Source: Sinorhizobium shofinae (lineage in GTDB: Bacteria; Pseudomonadota; Alphaproteobacteria; Rhizobiales; Rhizobiaceae). From it: 64,000 nt of DNA. The notes below the pieces were generated by a model, which was not told the DNA's origin, did no database searches, and saw nothing but the letters and a program-made list of their open reading frames with translations. The number at the start of each line of letters is the position of its first letter. The first letter of the stretch is position 1. Shown here piece after piece: positions 8,362 through 17,147 of the stretch. The stretch covers positions 42,560-106,559 of the forward strand of contig MBFK01000030.1 of assembly GCA_001704765.1 (NCBI GenBank), given 5' to 3'. The position numbers were made by a program, and so were the translations under genes.

Positions 8362-9248
8362 CACGCGGCTCCCTTTGGTCTGTTGCGCATGTACATCGCA
8401 TAGCGGAACGGGGCGACCGCGATGATCACGCTAAGGACGAGCACGGTGGCGCCCGCCGTCGCAAGCCCGAGGTTCTGGCGCCCGAACAGGTTGTCCATGA
8501 TGAACTTGGCCGGCACTTCTGTCGAATTGCCGGGGCCGCCATTGGTCATGGCAACCACGATGTCGTAAGTCTTGATCACGCCCATGGCGAGCAGCATGCC
8601 GGCGGCAGCCAGCGCCGGCCCAAGCTGTGGCAGGATGATCGAGACATAGATGCGCCAGACGGGAATGCCGTCTATCCGGGCGGCCTTCCATTGCTCGGCC
8701 TCGATGCCGCGCATGCCGGCAAGCGCGATGACCATGACCAACCCCGCGCCCTGCCATATACCGGCCAGCACGAGCGCGTAGATCGCCATGTTGCGGTTGA
8801 CCACCCAGTCGAGGACGAATGTCTCCCAGCCGAGCGAACGCACACTTGCCTGGATGCCGAGCGTCGGATTGAGCATCCACTGCCAGATCAGGCCCGTCAC
8901 GACGAAGGACATGGCATAGGGATATAGGAAGATGGTCCTGAAAGCGTTTTCGAAGCGGATCTTGCGGTCGAGAGCGGCGGCCAGCAGAAAGCCGAGCACC
9001 AGGCAGCCGCCCACGTAGAGCACGCCGAAAATCAGGACATTGTGAAGCGAAGCCAGCCATTTGGCGGAGGAAAAGAGCTTCACATACTGGGCGAACCCGA
9101 CATAGTTCGACGAGGGAAAGAGGGTCGAGTCCGTGAACGACAGGCGGATCGACCACACCATGGTGCCGATATAGACCACGATAGCGGCGAACCATGTCGG
9201 CAACAGTGCGAAGGTCGCGGAAAAGTTGCGCTTGCGTGTGGTGTGCAT
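8361..9248 (-). CDS. Sugar ABC transporter permease, MalF type
   Basis: 295 aa, about six membrane helices, with the CUT1 permease phrases WSIRLSFTDS early and TYDIVVAMTNGGPGNSTEV late. The EAA-like loop is EAEQWKAARIDGIPVWRIY, near residue 190. I start it at ATG 9248 (MHTTRKRNF), which leaves a short cytoplasmic tail before the first helix; the upstream in-frame extension to 9308 is Pro/Ala-rich and unlike the family. A 99-base gap separates it from the binding-protein gene. Confidence 0.91.
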   Translation of the reverse strand: MHTTRKRNFSATFALLPTWFAAIVVYIGTMVWSIRLSFTDSTLFPSSNYVGFAQYVKLFSSAKWLASLHNVLIFGVLYVGGCLVLGFLLAAALDRKIRFENAFRTIFLYPYAMSFVVTGLIWQWMLNPTLGIQASVRSLGWETFVLDWVVNRNMAIYALVLAGIWQGAGLVMVIALAGMRGIEAEQWKAARIDGIPVWRIYVSIILPQLGPALAAAGMLLAMGVIKTYDIVVAMTNGGPGNSTEVPAKFIMDNLFGRQNLGLATAGATVLVLSVIIAVAPFRYAMYMRNRPKGAA

Positions 9249-9347
9249 CGGCCAGCTCTTTGACGGACGGAAGGCAAGGGCTCGTGCCGCCGCAAGAGGC
9301 GGCGGCAATTGCAGCGCCGGGGTCAGGCCGGCGTCGCGGCCCCTATC

Positions 9348-10580
9348 CTACTCGAAGATCGAGAAGAAATTCTCCGCGCCAGAGACTGCGTCCTGCGAAC
9401 CGCTGCTCCAGTATTCGTCGACGAAGTCATCGAGCAGGCCGACCTGCTGGGGCGTGAGCACGATTGCCTGGTCCGGCACGATGTTGCCCGCAGTCATCAG
9501 TTCGAGGCCTTTCCGAGCGCAGACGTCCAGCTTGGACTTGTCGACGTCGGAACGCATCGGAACCGAACCTTTCTTGAGCGAGAACTCGAGCTGGACCGCC
9601 GGGTCCATCACGACTTCGGCGAGCAACTTCTGGGCGTTGTCGGTCTCGGCATTGGCGGTCTTGGGGAACCAGATGGAGTCGGCGATATAGACCATGCCGG
9701 GGGATTCCGGGGTGATCATGCAGCCGTAATCCTTGCCCGCTTCCTTGCCGGCGACAGTGAATTCGCCCTTGGCCCAGTCGCCCATGAACTGCACGCCGGC
9801 CTTGCCGGTGATGACCATGGCGGTAGCGTCGTTCCAGTTGCGGCCGGCGGCGCCGTCATCAACATAGCCACGCAGCTTGCCGAGGATTTCCAGCGTCTTC
9901 TTCACGCCCTCGACGGAGGCTTCGCTCTTGTCCTTGTCGACATAGATTTTCAGGAAGCCGTCGATCCCGACCCGGGAGAGGAGGATCATATTAAAGACCT
10001 TCGTCTGCTGCCAGGGTTGGCCGCCCCAGGCGACCGGAACGATGCCGGCGGCCTTCAGCTTGTCGAGGCCGGCGAAGAATTCGTCCCAGCTCTTGGGCTC
10101 TTCCGCGATCCCCGCCTTTTCGAAGGCCTGCTTCGAATAGAAGACCCAGCTTTCGCCGTGCGCGCCGGTCGGCGCGAGATAGACTTCGCCATTGTAAGAG
10201 ATGAGGTCGTAGATCGACTTCGGCAGGGCATCCGCCCACTTGCCGGCCGCAGCCACATCGGCGATGGGGTTCATCAGGCTCTGGTTGACGAAATCGGCGG
10301 CCGCCAAGCCGATGACGCCCTGCTTGGCGCCCGGCGCATCGCCCGCCACGATGCGGTTCTGGAAGGCTGCATCGGCGGCGCCGAATCCGGCGATGGAGGA
10401 GTCCTTCCACACGCCGCCGCGCTTCTCGAACTCGGTCTTGATGACGTTCAGGGCGGCTGATTCGCCTCCCGAGGTCCACGACGACATGATCTCGATCGTC
10501 GGCTTGTCCTCGGCATGGACGGGAGCAAGCGTGGCGACAAGCGCCACGCCGGCCAGAAACAGTTTCATCTTCTTGTTCAT
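9348..10580 (-). CDS. Sugar ABC transporter substrate-binding protein
   Basis: 410 aa periplasmic binding protein. A signal peptide (MNKKMKLFLAGVALVATL then APVHA) precedes the mature start EDKPTIEIMSSWTSGGE, which is characteristic of the glucose/mannose-type family-1 binding proteins. Later motifs such as WDEFFAGLDKLKAAGIVPVA and GVQFMGDWAKG fit the same group. A GAAGAGG ribosome-binding site precedes the ATG. Encoded second in the operon after the epimerase, as expected for the highly expressed component. The sugar is unknown; the dehydrogenase and epimerase suggest a glycoside or sugar derivative. Confidence 0.9.
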   Translation of the reverse strand: MNKKMKLFLAGVALVATLAPVHAEDKPTIEIMSSWTSGGESAALNVIKTEFEKRGGVWKDSSIAGFGAADAAFQNRIVAGDAPGAKQGVIGLAAADFVNQSLMNPIADVAAAGKWADALPKSIYDLISYNGEVYLAPTGAHGESWVFYSKQAFEKAGIAEEPKSWDEFFAGLDKLKAAGIVPVAWGGQPWQQTKVFNMILLSRVGIDGFLKIYVDKDKSEASVEGVKKTLEILGKLRGYVDDGAAGRNWNDATAMVITGKAGVQFMGDWAKGEFTVAGKEAGKDYGCMITPESPGMVYIADSIWFPKTANAETDNAQKLLAEVVMDPAVQLEFSLKKGSVPMRSDVDKSKLDVCARKGLELMTAGNIVPDQAIVLTPQQVGLLDDFVDEYWSSGSQDAVSGAENFFSIFE

Positions 10581-10640
10581 CGTTCCACCTCTTCAAAAGG
10601 GCCCTCTTGGCGGGGCCGTTGGTCGTCTTGGGATTTAAAG

Positions 10641-11594
10641 TCAGCGATAGATCGGCAGCAGCGCCTGCCGGACGAGCGTGAGCCCGTTGGCGATGTCGCG
10701 CACCGGATCGGGCGCGGCATCGAGCTCGAGGATCGCCCAGCCTTCGAAGCCTCGGTCGCGGAGCAGGCGGATCCAAGCTGGCCAATCAACCCGGCCGAGA
10801 CCGAAGCCGCAGAAATAGGGCCGGTGGCGATCGTGGATGTGCTCGTCGATGGGCGTATCGGCGGGCATTGGCCCGATCGCATCCTTCCAGTGGGCGATGA
10901 TCACCCGTTCGTGATGGCGATCGACGAGCTGGACGGGGTCTGAGCCGGCGACAATTATATGGGCCGTGTCCGGGCACATATGCACATAGGTCGGGTCGGT
11001 CAGCATCATCATGAGATCCACGTCGCGCGCGGCGGCAAAGATGGAATGGGCTTCGGTGTGCAGGGCAAGCCGGACGCCCTGGGCATAAAGGATCGCGCCG
11101 AGCCGGTTGAGGAAATCGGCGATCACCTTCGCGCGGTCGAAATCGTGGAACTTAACCGGCTGGGCGCCGAGCGTCTGACGAAGTGGCGCGCCGATCACCA
11201 CGATGTCGCTGCCGCAGGCCTTGAGGAAGTGGGCATATCTTTCGGCCGTCTCGATGATTGCGCGCTGGGCTTCGGGTTGCGCGAAATCGCCGGCGGCTTC
11301 CAGTTCCGCGAAAAAACCGCTGCACAGCATGAGGCCGCGCTTGGAGAGTTCCGCCGCGAAAGCCTCGACAGAGCCGTAAGTCTTGATCGCGTCCTGCCAA
11401 TTGAAGGGCGAGAAGGTTAGCTCGACGCCGGTGACGCCAGAGGCCTGCACGCCGTCCAGGATCTTGTCCCAGAAGGCGCGCGGCTGGGTGCGGGCGTAGT
11501 CCACGATCGCGTCATGGCTGTCGACGCCCCAGAAGCCGGGATGGAAGAAAGTCACGAGATCGACGCCGAAGCGGAGCCTGTCGCCAGAAGCCAT
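10641..11594 (-). CDS. Sugar phosphate isomerase/epimerase-like TIM-barrel protein
   Basis: 317 aa AP-endonuclease-2/xylose-isomerase-like barrel. Metal-site style segments are GVELTF early, HTEAHSIF in the middle, MCPDTAHIIVAG, IIAHWKDA and GWAILELD near the end, matching the divalent-metal centre of the family. Proteins of this family accompany GMC or Gfo/Idh dehydrogenases in 3-keto-glycoside breakdown and sugar epimerisation. This is the first gene after the divergent LacI control region, so it reports the promoter-proximal end of the operon running down to at least the GMC gene. Confidence 0.82.
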   Translation of the reverse strand: MASGDRLRFGVDLVTFFHPGFWGVDSHDAIVDYARTQPRAFWDKILDGVQASGVTGVELTFSPFNWQDAIKTYGSVEAFAAELSKRGLMLCSGFFAELEAAGDFAQPEAQRAIIETAERYAHFLKACGSDIVVIGAPLRQTLGAQPVKFHDFDRAKVIADFLNRLGAILYAQGVRLALHTEAHSIFAAARDVDLMMMLTDPTYVHMCPDTAHIIVAGSDPVQLVDRHHERVIIAHWKDAIGPMPADTPIDEHIHDRHRPYFCGFGLGRVDWPAWIRLLRDRGFEGWAILELDAAPDPVRDIANGLTLVRQALLPIYR

Positions 11595-11683
11595 AGTCAG
11601 TCCATTCCTCAGGCATGCCTTACCCGCTTGCAGAAACGTCGGTCCGCATCAAATAAGTCATGATTTTTCAACGCATTAGATTT

Positions 11684-11699
11684 TGGCAATCGTTTGCCA
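11684..11699. promoter_or_regulatory. LacI-family operator, site 1
   Basis: TGGCAATCGTTTGCCA: perfect six-base arms TGGCAA/TTGCCA around a central CG, the standard shape of a LacI/GalR-family operator. It lies in the 220-base divergent region between the epimerase gene and the lacI-type gene, close to the epimerase side. Confidence 0.75.
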
Positions 11700-11742
11700 T
11701 GACTAGATAATAGTCAAGCTGTTTTTTTACGCAAGCGATTTT

Positions 11743-11758
11743 TGGCAAACGTTTGCTA
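11743..11758. promoter_or_regulatory. LacI-family operator, site 2
   Basis: TGGCAAACGTTTGCTA: nearly the same palindrome as site 1, exactly 59 bases downstream start to start. It lies 57 bases before the lacI-type start codon, consistent with autoregulation plus repression of the divergent operon. A half-site-like GCAAGCGATT lies just before it. Confidence 0.72.
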
Positions 11759-11814
11759 TAAAGCATCGGTTGCCCTAGAATTCCAGGCGAAGCATCCGGA
11801 GGAAAGAAAGAAAC

Positions 11815-12885
11815 GTGAGCAAAAACAAGGATGTGCCCGGGGAGGAGCAATCAGGCCCATTGATGGCAGACGTAGCGCGGCTCGCCGGCGTCGCGATTTC
11901 CACGGTCAGCCGGGCGCTCGCCAATCCCGGGCGAGTGAACGAGAAGACGCGCGCCAAGATCGACGCGGCCGCCAAGCAGCTGGGCTACACCCCGAACGCG
12001 ATGGCGCGCGGCCTGAGGGTCGGCAAATCCAATATCATCATGATCATCCTGCCGGGATCGCTGCATTATGGTGCCTCCCAGATCATCCCGCAGGTGCTGC
12101 AGAGCATCAATAAATCGCTGATCCAGGGTGGCCACAACCTGATGATCGCCAACCTCGATCGCGACGAAACCTCCGAACGGCACATTCTCGATCTCGCCTT
12201 CGGTGGCACGGTTCGCGGAGCCATCATCCTGTCGTCCAAACTTCCGGAGGTCGACGGGCGGTCTCTTGCGAATGCGGGCCTGCCGATCGTCTCGATGCTG
12301 CTCGACATGAGCGATGCCGGACTACCGAGCGTCGTGACGAACGACCGCGAAGCGGTGCGTGAAGTGACGGCCGAGCTGATCCGGCTGGGGCATCGGCGGT
12401 TCCTCTATATCGCCGGCCCCGAGGGCAACTATCACGACGTGGAACGTTATGGCGGCGTTATCGAGGCTTTGGATCAAGCAGGACTCCCGGCGGAGGCGGT
12501 GTCGCGCTCTGGAGGCAATCTCGATTACCAACACGGCTTCGAAATCGGCATTCAGGCGGCAGGCGATTTCGCGCGGTTGACAGAGAAGCCGACGGCGGTA
12601 ATCGCCACCAGTGATGACATGGCCATATCGTTCGTCAGTTGTGTACAGCGGACCGGCTTGAGCATTCCCAGTGATCTGTCCGTCGTCTCATTCGATGGTT
12701 CGCCGGTTTGCGAATTCTGTTCTCCACCGCTCTCGACAATCGAACAGCCCGTGGAAGAAATGGGCCAGGCGGCAGTGGCTCTCCTCCTCGACGCCATAGG
12801 GCGGACGGAAAAGGAGCTGACGACGCGCACTGTTATCCGCAGCAAGCTTATCCTGCGCGAGAGCATGGCCGCCCCGAAGAGCTGA
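11815..12885 (+). CDS. LacI-family transcriptional regulator
   Basis: 356 aa. The N-terminal helix-turn-helix reads MADVARLAGVAISTVSRAL with hinge helix NAMARGLRVGKS, followed by a periplasmic-binding-like effector domain ending in the STIEQPVEEMGQAA motif common to the family. The start is GTG at 11815, supported by a strong GGAGGAAAG eight bases upstream; no ATG is available near it. Divergent from the sugar/GMC operon with two palindromic operators between, so it very probably represses that operon and responds to its sugar. Confidence 0.9.
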   Translation: MSKNKDVPGEEQSGPLMADVARLAGVAISTVSRALANPGRVNEKTRAKIDAAAKQLGYTPNAMARGLRVGKSNIIMIILPGSLHYGASQIIPQVLQSINKSLIQGGHNLMIANLDRDETSERHILDLAFGGTVRGAIILSSKLPEVDGRSLANAGLPIVSMLLDMSDAGLPSVVTNDREAVREVTAELIRLGHRRFLYIAGPEGNYHDVERYGGVIEALDQAGLPAEAVSRSGGNLDYQHGFEIGIQAAGDFARLTEKPTAVIATSDDMAISFVSCVQRTGLSIPSDLSVVSFDGSPVCEFCSPPLSTIEQPVEEMGQAAVALLLDAIGRTEKELTTRTVIRSKLILRESMAAPKS

Positions 12886-13071
12886 AACTGCATATCCCGG
12901 GCCGCGCGGCCTTTGCAAGCGGACGCAACTGTGACTAACCACATGCCTCCTTGCAATACAGAGTGTCGATGGTTCGAATCCGTTCAAGGCGGTGCATCAC
13001 AAATCCCGCAGATTGACCAGAACCGTTCGAGGGCGGCCGAGCCGGTGCCCTGCTGCGGATGGCGAGGACGT
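12886..13071. other. Intergenic stretch with a tRNA-like T-arm fragment
   Basis: No gene seen. At 12971-12981 GGTTCGAATCC with a weakly pairing flank resembles a tRNA T-loop, but no acceptor or anticodon arm can be folded around it. It may be a leftover tRNA 3' end from an old integration, or chance. Confidence 0.2.
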
Positions 13072-13696
13072 TCAGGCTGACCTGCGCTGCCTGTCCACGA
13101 TACAGAGTTCCATCTGCTCTATCTCGCGGTCCGCGGCGCTTTCCGGCAGCCAGCCAATTCCTTTACCCGCGAGGATCAGGCGCTTGACGGCTTCAGACAT
13201 CGAATTTTCGTAGGTCACCCGAAAACTAAGCCCAGTCTTTTGCAGGTCGAGCATGAGCTGAGTCTGCACTTTTCCGAGAAAACAGTCGAATGAATAAGCG
13301 ACCAATATGTCCCTGTTTCTTGGCCAGGTTGCCGGGTCGATGACCGGGTTTGCTCGTCGATCTGCCTTGCTGATGAGGTAGACGAGTCGACTCTTATGAT
13401 TTTCGAGGCGAACTGTCCGGTCTGCAGGACTGGCGCACGGAGCTCGTGGGAATAGCACAAGGCGATGTCGCAGCGGCCGAGCGCCAGAGATTCGACACAG
13501 TCGTAGAAGTCGTCGCATGCATGCGGGTATGAACGGTGCGTTCTTCCACCGCCGTAAGAAGATCGGGAAAGATTAGCGATCGTGTGCAGGCGCTGAAGGT
13601 GACCGCCTCGATGCCGACACGTGCCTGTTGCCGGCATTCGTCGCGGACGCGGTAGGGCTTGCATGCTGCACAGCAGCGACGAATTGCGCTTGCCAT
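13072..13696 (-). pseudogene. Decayed LysR-family regulator (effector domain only)
   Basis: Parts of a LysR substrate-binding domain can be read by switching frames: VGIEAVTFSACTRSLIFPDL then DDFYDCVESLALGRCDIALC, ELRAPVLQTGQFASK, and finally LVYLISKADRR to AGKGIGWLPES near the C-terminus. At least two frameshifts separate these pieces and the DNA-binding N-terminus is missing. It lies just upstream of the dihydroxyacetone-type operon on the opposite strand, where a divergent regulator would normally stand. It may therefore be the lost regulator of that operon. Confidence 0.72.
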
Positions 13697-13817
13697 GTTT
13701 AGTAGAATGGATATTACTAAACATATTGCTCAACATGCGGGAGTGAGTTGGGCATGCGAGCAAGGGAGAATTTTTCCGAGGCCGGCAATCGGTCGGTTCT
13801 GTATCTGGGAGGAATAC

Positions 13818-15143
13818 ATGCGGAAGATGACAAAGGCCCTGATGGGCATGTCGTCGGCGCTCGTGCTGTCGACGGCTATACCGGGAATGGCGAAAGCCGA
13901 TGAATTGACTCTGTGCTGGGCCGCCTGGGACCCGGCGAATGCACTGGTCGAACTCTCGAAGGATTTCACCGCAGCGAGCGGCACCGCGATGAAGTTCGAG
14001 TTCGTCCCCTGGCCAAACTTCGCCGACCGTATTCTCAATGAGCTCAATTCCGGTGGCAAACTGTGCGACCTTCTGATTGGCGACAGCCAGTGGATCGGTG
14101 GCTCTGCCGAGAACGGCTATTACGTCAAGCTCAATGATTTCTTCGACAAAGAAGGAATCAAGATGAGCGACTTCGCCGAAGCGGCCGTCAACGCCTATTC
14201 CACTTGGCCCAAAGGCACGCCGAACTATTGGGCACTGCCGGCCATGGGCGACGCGAACGGCTGGTTCTACCGCAAGGATTGGTTCGCCAAGCCGGAGTTG
14301 CAGGCCGAATTCAAGCAGAAATACGGTCGCGATCTCGGCCCCCCGCAGACCTGGGATGAGTTGAAGCAGGTCGCAGAATTTTTCACCGGCCGCGAGATCG
14401 AGGGCCAAAAGGTCTATGGAGCTGCGATCTTCACGGAACGCGCCTCTGAAGGTATCACCATGGGCGCGACCTCGGCGCTTTATCCCTACGGCTTCAAGTA
14501 CGAGCAGACGGCCGGTAAGTATGACATGGACGGCGCCGTCAATTCGCCGGATGCCGTCGCGGGCCTCGAAGCCTACAAGGCGCTATACAAATGCTGCCAA
14601 CCGCCCGGCTACACGGACAGCTACATGGGCGAGGGGCTTGACGCCTTCAAATCCGGCCAGGTGGCGATGGCGATGAACTGGTTCGCCTTCTTCCCGGGCC
14701 TCTACAAGGACGAGAAGGTCGGCGGCGACAAGATCGGTTTCTTCGTCAATCCCAAGCAGAAGGTGGCCGCTTCGACACTCGGAGGGCAGGGGATCTCCGT
14801 CGTAGCAAATACCGACAACCTGGACGGCGCGCTCGCCTATATCAAATGGTTTGCCCAGCCCGAAGTGCAGAAGAAGTGGTGGGCGCTCGGCGGCTACGCC
14901 GTGCACAATGCGGTCCTCACCGATCCGTCCTTCAAGGACAGCCAGCCCTTCGCGGCCGGCTTCCTCGTTGCGATGAACCAGGTGCAGGATTTCTGGCAGG
15001 AGCCGTCTTACGCCATCCTCTTGCAGGCGATGCAGAAGCGGCTGCATGACTATGTCGTGGCCGATCAGGGCACCGCCCAGGAAGCGCTCGACGCATTGGT
15101 CAAGGATTGGAAGGAAATCTTCGAGGACGAAGGCAAGCTCTAG
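13818..15143 (+). CDS. Family-1 ABC transporter substrate-binding protein (polyol/DHA-type)
   Basis: 441 aa periplasmic binding protein. The signal peptide ends about MAKA before DELTLCWAAWDPANALVEL. Internal motifs include GDANGWFYRKDWFAKPE and MAMNWFAFFPGLY. A GGGAGGAA ribosome-binding site five bases before ATG 13818 fixes the start; an open frame further upstream has no such support. The arrangement of binding protein, two permeases, a small membrane protein and two ATPases resembles the rhizobial glycerol transporter (Glp). The downstream kinases suggest dihydroxyacetone or another short ketose or polyol as ligand (inference). Confidence 0.88.
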   Translation: MRKMTKALMGMSSALVLSTAIPGMAKADELTLCWAAWDPANALVELSKDFTAASGTAMKFEFVPWPNFADRILNELNSGGKLCDLLIGDSQWIGGSAENGYYVKLNDFFDKEGIKMSDFAEAAVNAYSTWPKGTPNYWALPAMGDANGWFYRKDWFAKPELQAEFKQKYGRDLGPPQTWDELKQVAEFFTGREIEGQKVYGAAIFTERASEGITMGATSALYPYGFKYEQTAGKYDMDGAVNSPDAVAGLEAYKALYKCCQPPGYTDSYMGEGLDAFKSGQVAMAMNWFAFFPGLYKDEKVGGDKIGFFVNPKQKVAASTLGGQGISVVANTDNLDGALAYIKWFAQPEVQKKWWALGGYAVHNAVLTDPSFKDSQPFAAGFLVAMNQVQDFWQEPSYAILLQAMQKRLHDYVVADQGTAQEALDALVKDWKEIFEDEGKL

Positions 15144-15154
15144 GCTCGTCTTTA

Positions 15155-15184
15155 AACGGCCCGGCTTTGGCAGGCCGGGCCGTT
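15155..15184. terminator. Strong hairpin after the binding-protein gene
   Basis: Perfect 11-base arms AACGGCCCGGC / GCCGGGCCGTT around an 8-base loop, 11 bases after the stop. No T-run follows. Its position between binding protein and permease suggests mRNA 3'-end protection or partial termination that keeps the binding protein in excess. Confidence 0.7.
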
Positions 15185-15216
15185 GTCGCCGAAGCCCGAT
15201 CCTTCCGTAAATTCAG

Positions 15217-16194
15217 GTGACGTCAGTGACCGATGCCCCTTCCACCATCGCCGAGCGATCCGCCGACATGCTTGCCCGCTCTACACCCGCGTCGATCGCG
15301 GTCAGGGTGCGCGGCCTTTCGGATCGTGTCATCGCCTGGCTATTCATTACCCCGACAATCGCCTTGCTGCTGGCGATCAACATATTTCCGCTGATCTGGG
15401 CGGTCTATCTGTCATTCACGAATTTCCGTGCGAACCGCCCCAATGCCGAAATCGAAGGCGTCGGCTTGCGCAACTACCAGCGGGTGCTGAACGACGCCGA
15501 CATCTGGATCGCCATGCAAACGACGGCGCATTTCGTCTTCTGGACGATCCTGTTGCAGACGGTCATCGGCTTCGCGCTCGCCTATCTCATCGACCGCAAG
15601 TTCCGCGGTCATGCCTTCTGGACGACGGTGATCCTCATCCCGATGATGCTGTCGCCAGCGGTCGTCGGCAATTTCTGGCGCTTCCTGTACCAGCCGCAGA
15701 TCGGTCTCTTCAACTATATCGTCTCCTACTTCACGGGCATTCCGCCGTCATCCTTCGAGATGCTCGGCTCGGTGACACTCGCACCCTGGGCGATCATCAT
15801 CGTCGATACCTGGATGTGGACGCCTTACGTCATGCTGATCTGCCTCGCCGGCCTCAGGTCCATTCCCGACTACATCTACGAGGCGGCTGAGGTCGACCGT
15901 GCCTCCGCCTGGCGGCAGTTCTGGTCGATCACCGTGCCGATGGCTTTGCCTTTCATCATGCTGGCGGTGCTCTTCCGCGGCATCGAGAACTTCAAGATGT
16001 TCGACATGGTGATTCTCCTGACAGGCGGGGGGCCCGGCTCGACCACCGAGGTCGCGTCGATCACGCTGAAGCGCGAAGCCTTCGAAAGCTGGCTCACCGG
16101 GCGGTCCTCAGCCTTTGCGATTATCCTGTTCGTCGCGGTGTTCGGCCTCGCCAACATCTACGTCAAAGCACTCAACAAGGTGAAACAGCGATGA
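15217..16194 (+). CDS. ABC transporter permease 1 (MalF type)
   Basis: 325 aa with about six membrane helices after a cytoplasmic tail; first helix VIAWLFITPTIALLLAINIF. EAA loop YEAAEVDRASAWRQFWSIT near residue 230, followed by the NFKMFDMVILLTGGGPGSTTE signature of CUT1 permeases, here split so that no single residue run is needed to recognise it. The start is GTG at 15217 (a second GTG nine bases later is possible); no ATG precedes the first helix. Its end overlaps the next start as ATGA. Confidence 0.9.
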   Translation: MTSVTDAPSTIAERSADMLARSTPASIAVRVRGLSDRVIAWLFITPTIALLLAINIFPLIWAVYLSFTNFRANRPNAEIEGVGLRNYQRVLNDADIWIAMQTTAHFVFWTILLQTVIGFALAYLIDRKFRGHAFWTTVILIPMMLSPAVVGNFWRFLYQPQIGLFNYIVSYFTGIPPSSFEMLGSVTLAPWAIIIVDTWMWTPYVMLICLAGLRSIPDYIYEAAEVDRASAWRQFWSITVPMALPFIMLAVLFRGIENFKMFDMVILLTGGGPGSTTEVASITLKREAFESWLTGRSSAFAIILFVAVFGLANIYVKALNKVKQR

Positions 16195-17147
16195 GTTCGG
16201 TCAACACCACCGCCCATTCCGTGGTCGAGCCGACGCCGACCGCCAAGCGCATTGCCGGCGCGATCGTCATCCTTTACGCGCTGGTGACGATGGTCCCGCT
16301 CGCCTGGATCTTTTTGACCAGCATAAAGTCTCCGCCGGACTCGATCAGCTATCCGCCGAAGATCGTCTTCACCCCGACGCTCGAGGGCTATTGCAACCTC
16401 TTCACAACGCGCACAAGGCAGACGCCGGACTATATCCAGTCCCTGCCACGGCCGACCGGCACCTGCGACGAGATCACCCGCGGCCGCAACATGGTGATCG
16501 CCGGCCGGTCGAATTACTGGCCGCGCTTCGGCAATTCGCTCCTGATCGCCTTCGGTTCGACCTTCCTCGCCGTCTCGCTCGGGACGCTTGCGGCCTATGG
16601 CTTCTCGCGGTTCCGCGTGCCGCTTGCCGACGATCTGCTGTTCTTCATCCTCTCGACCCGGATGATGCCGCCGATCGCGGTCGCGATCCCGATCTATCTC
16701 ATGTATCGCCAGTTCGGCCTTTCCGACACGGCGCTTGGCATGATCCTGCTCTACACCGCCGTCAACGTCTCGCTCGCCGTCTGGCTTCTCAAGGGCTTCA
16801 TCGACGAGATCCCGCGTGAGTACGAGGAGGCGGCGATGATCGACGGCTATACCCGGCTTCAGGCCTTCCGGAAGGTGGTGCTGCCGCAGGCGACGACCGG
16901 CATTGCCGCAACCGCGATCTTCTGCCTGATCTTCGCCTGGAACGAATATGCCTTCGCGGTGCTCTTGACCTCCGGCTCTGCGCAGACCGCGCCGCCGTTC
17001 ATACCGACGATCATCGGGGAAGGCGGCCAGGACTGGCCGGCGGTAGCCGCGGGCACGACCATCTTCCTGGTGCCGATCCTCGTCTTCACCATCGTCCTGC
17101 GCAAGCAACTGCTGCGCGGCATCACCTTCGGAGCGGTGCGCAAATGA
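16191..17147 (+). CDS. ABC transporter permease 2 (MalG type)
   Basis: 318 aa; helices begin with AGAIVILYALVTMVPLAWIF followed by LTSIKSPPD. The EAA loop is EEAAMIDGYTRLQAFRKVVLP near residue 225 (two overlapping halves). An unusually long periplasmic insert between helices 1 and 2 (about residues 50-110) holds GRNMVIAGRSNYWPRFGNS. Pairs with permease 1; overlaps the following 70-aa gene by four bases. Confidence 0.9.
   Translation: MSSVNTTAHSVVEPTPTAKRIAGAIVILYALVTMVPLAWIFLTSIKSPPDSISYPPKIVFTPTLEGYCNLFTTRTRQTPDYIQSLPRPTGTCDEITRGRNMVIAGRSNYWPRFGNSLLIAFGSTFLAVSLGTLAAYGFSRFRVPLADDLLFFILSTRMMPPIAVAIPIYLMYRQFGLSDTALGMILLYTAVNVSLAVWLLKGFIDEIPREYEEAAMIDGYTRLQAFRKVVLPQATTGIAATAIFCLIFAWNEYAFAVLLTSGSAQTAPPFIPTIIGEGGQDWPAVAAGTTIFLVPILVFTIVLRKQLLRGITFGAVRK

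Noticed and set aside
9309..10460. Long plus-strand open frame opposite the sugar-binding-protein gene
   Set aside because: Antisense shadow of a clear periplasmic binding protein; no start signal or recognisable motif.
12955..13000. tRNA-like T-loop GGTTCGAATCC
   Set aside because: No acceptor, D or anticodon arm can be folded around it and no CCA or integrase gene is nearby, so I do not call a tRNA or attachment site.
13215..14408. Long minus-strand frame across the LysR remnant and binding-protein gene
   Set aside because: Only its last part has LysR motifs and the rest is antisense to the binding protein; treated as one piece of the decayed LysR gene.
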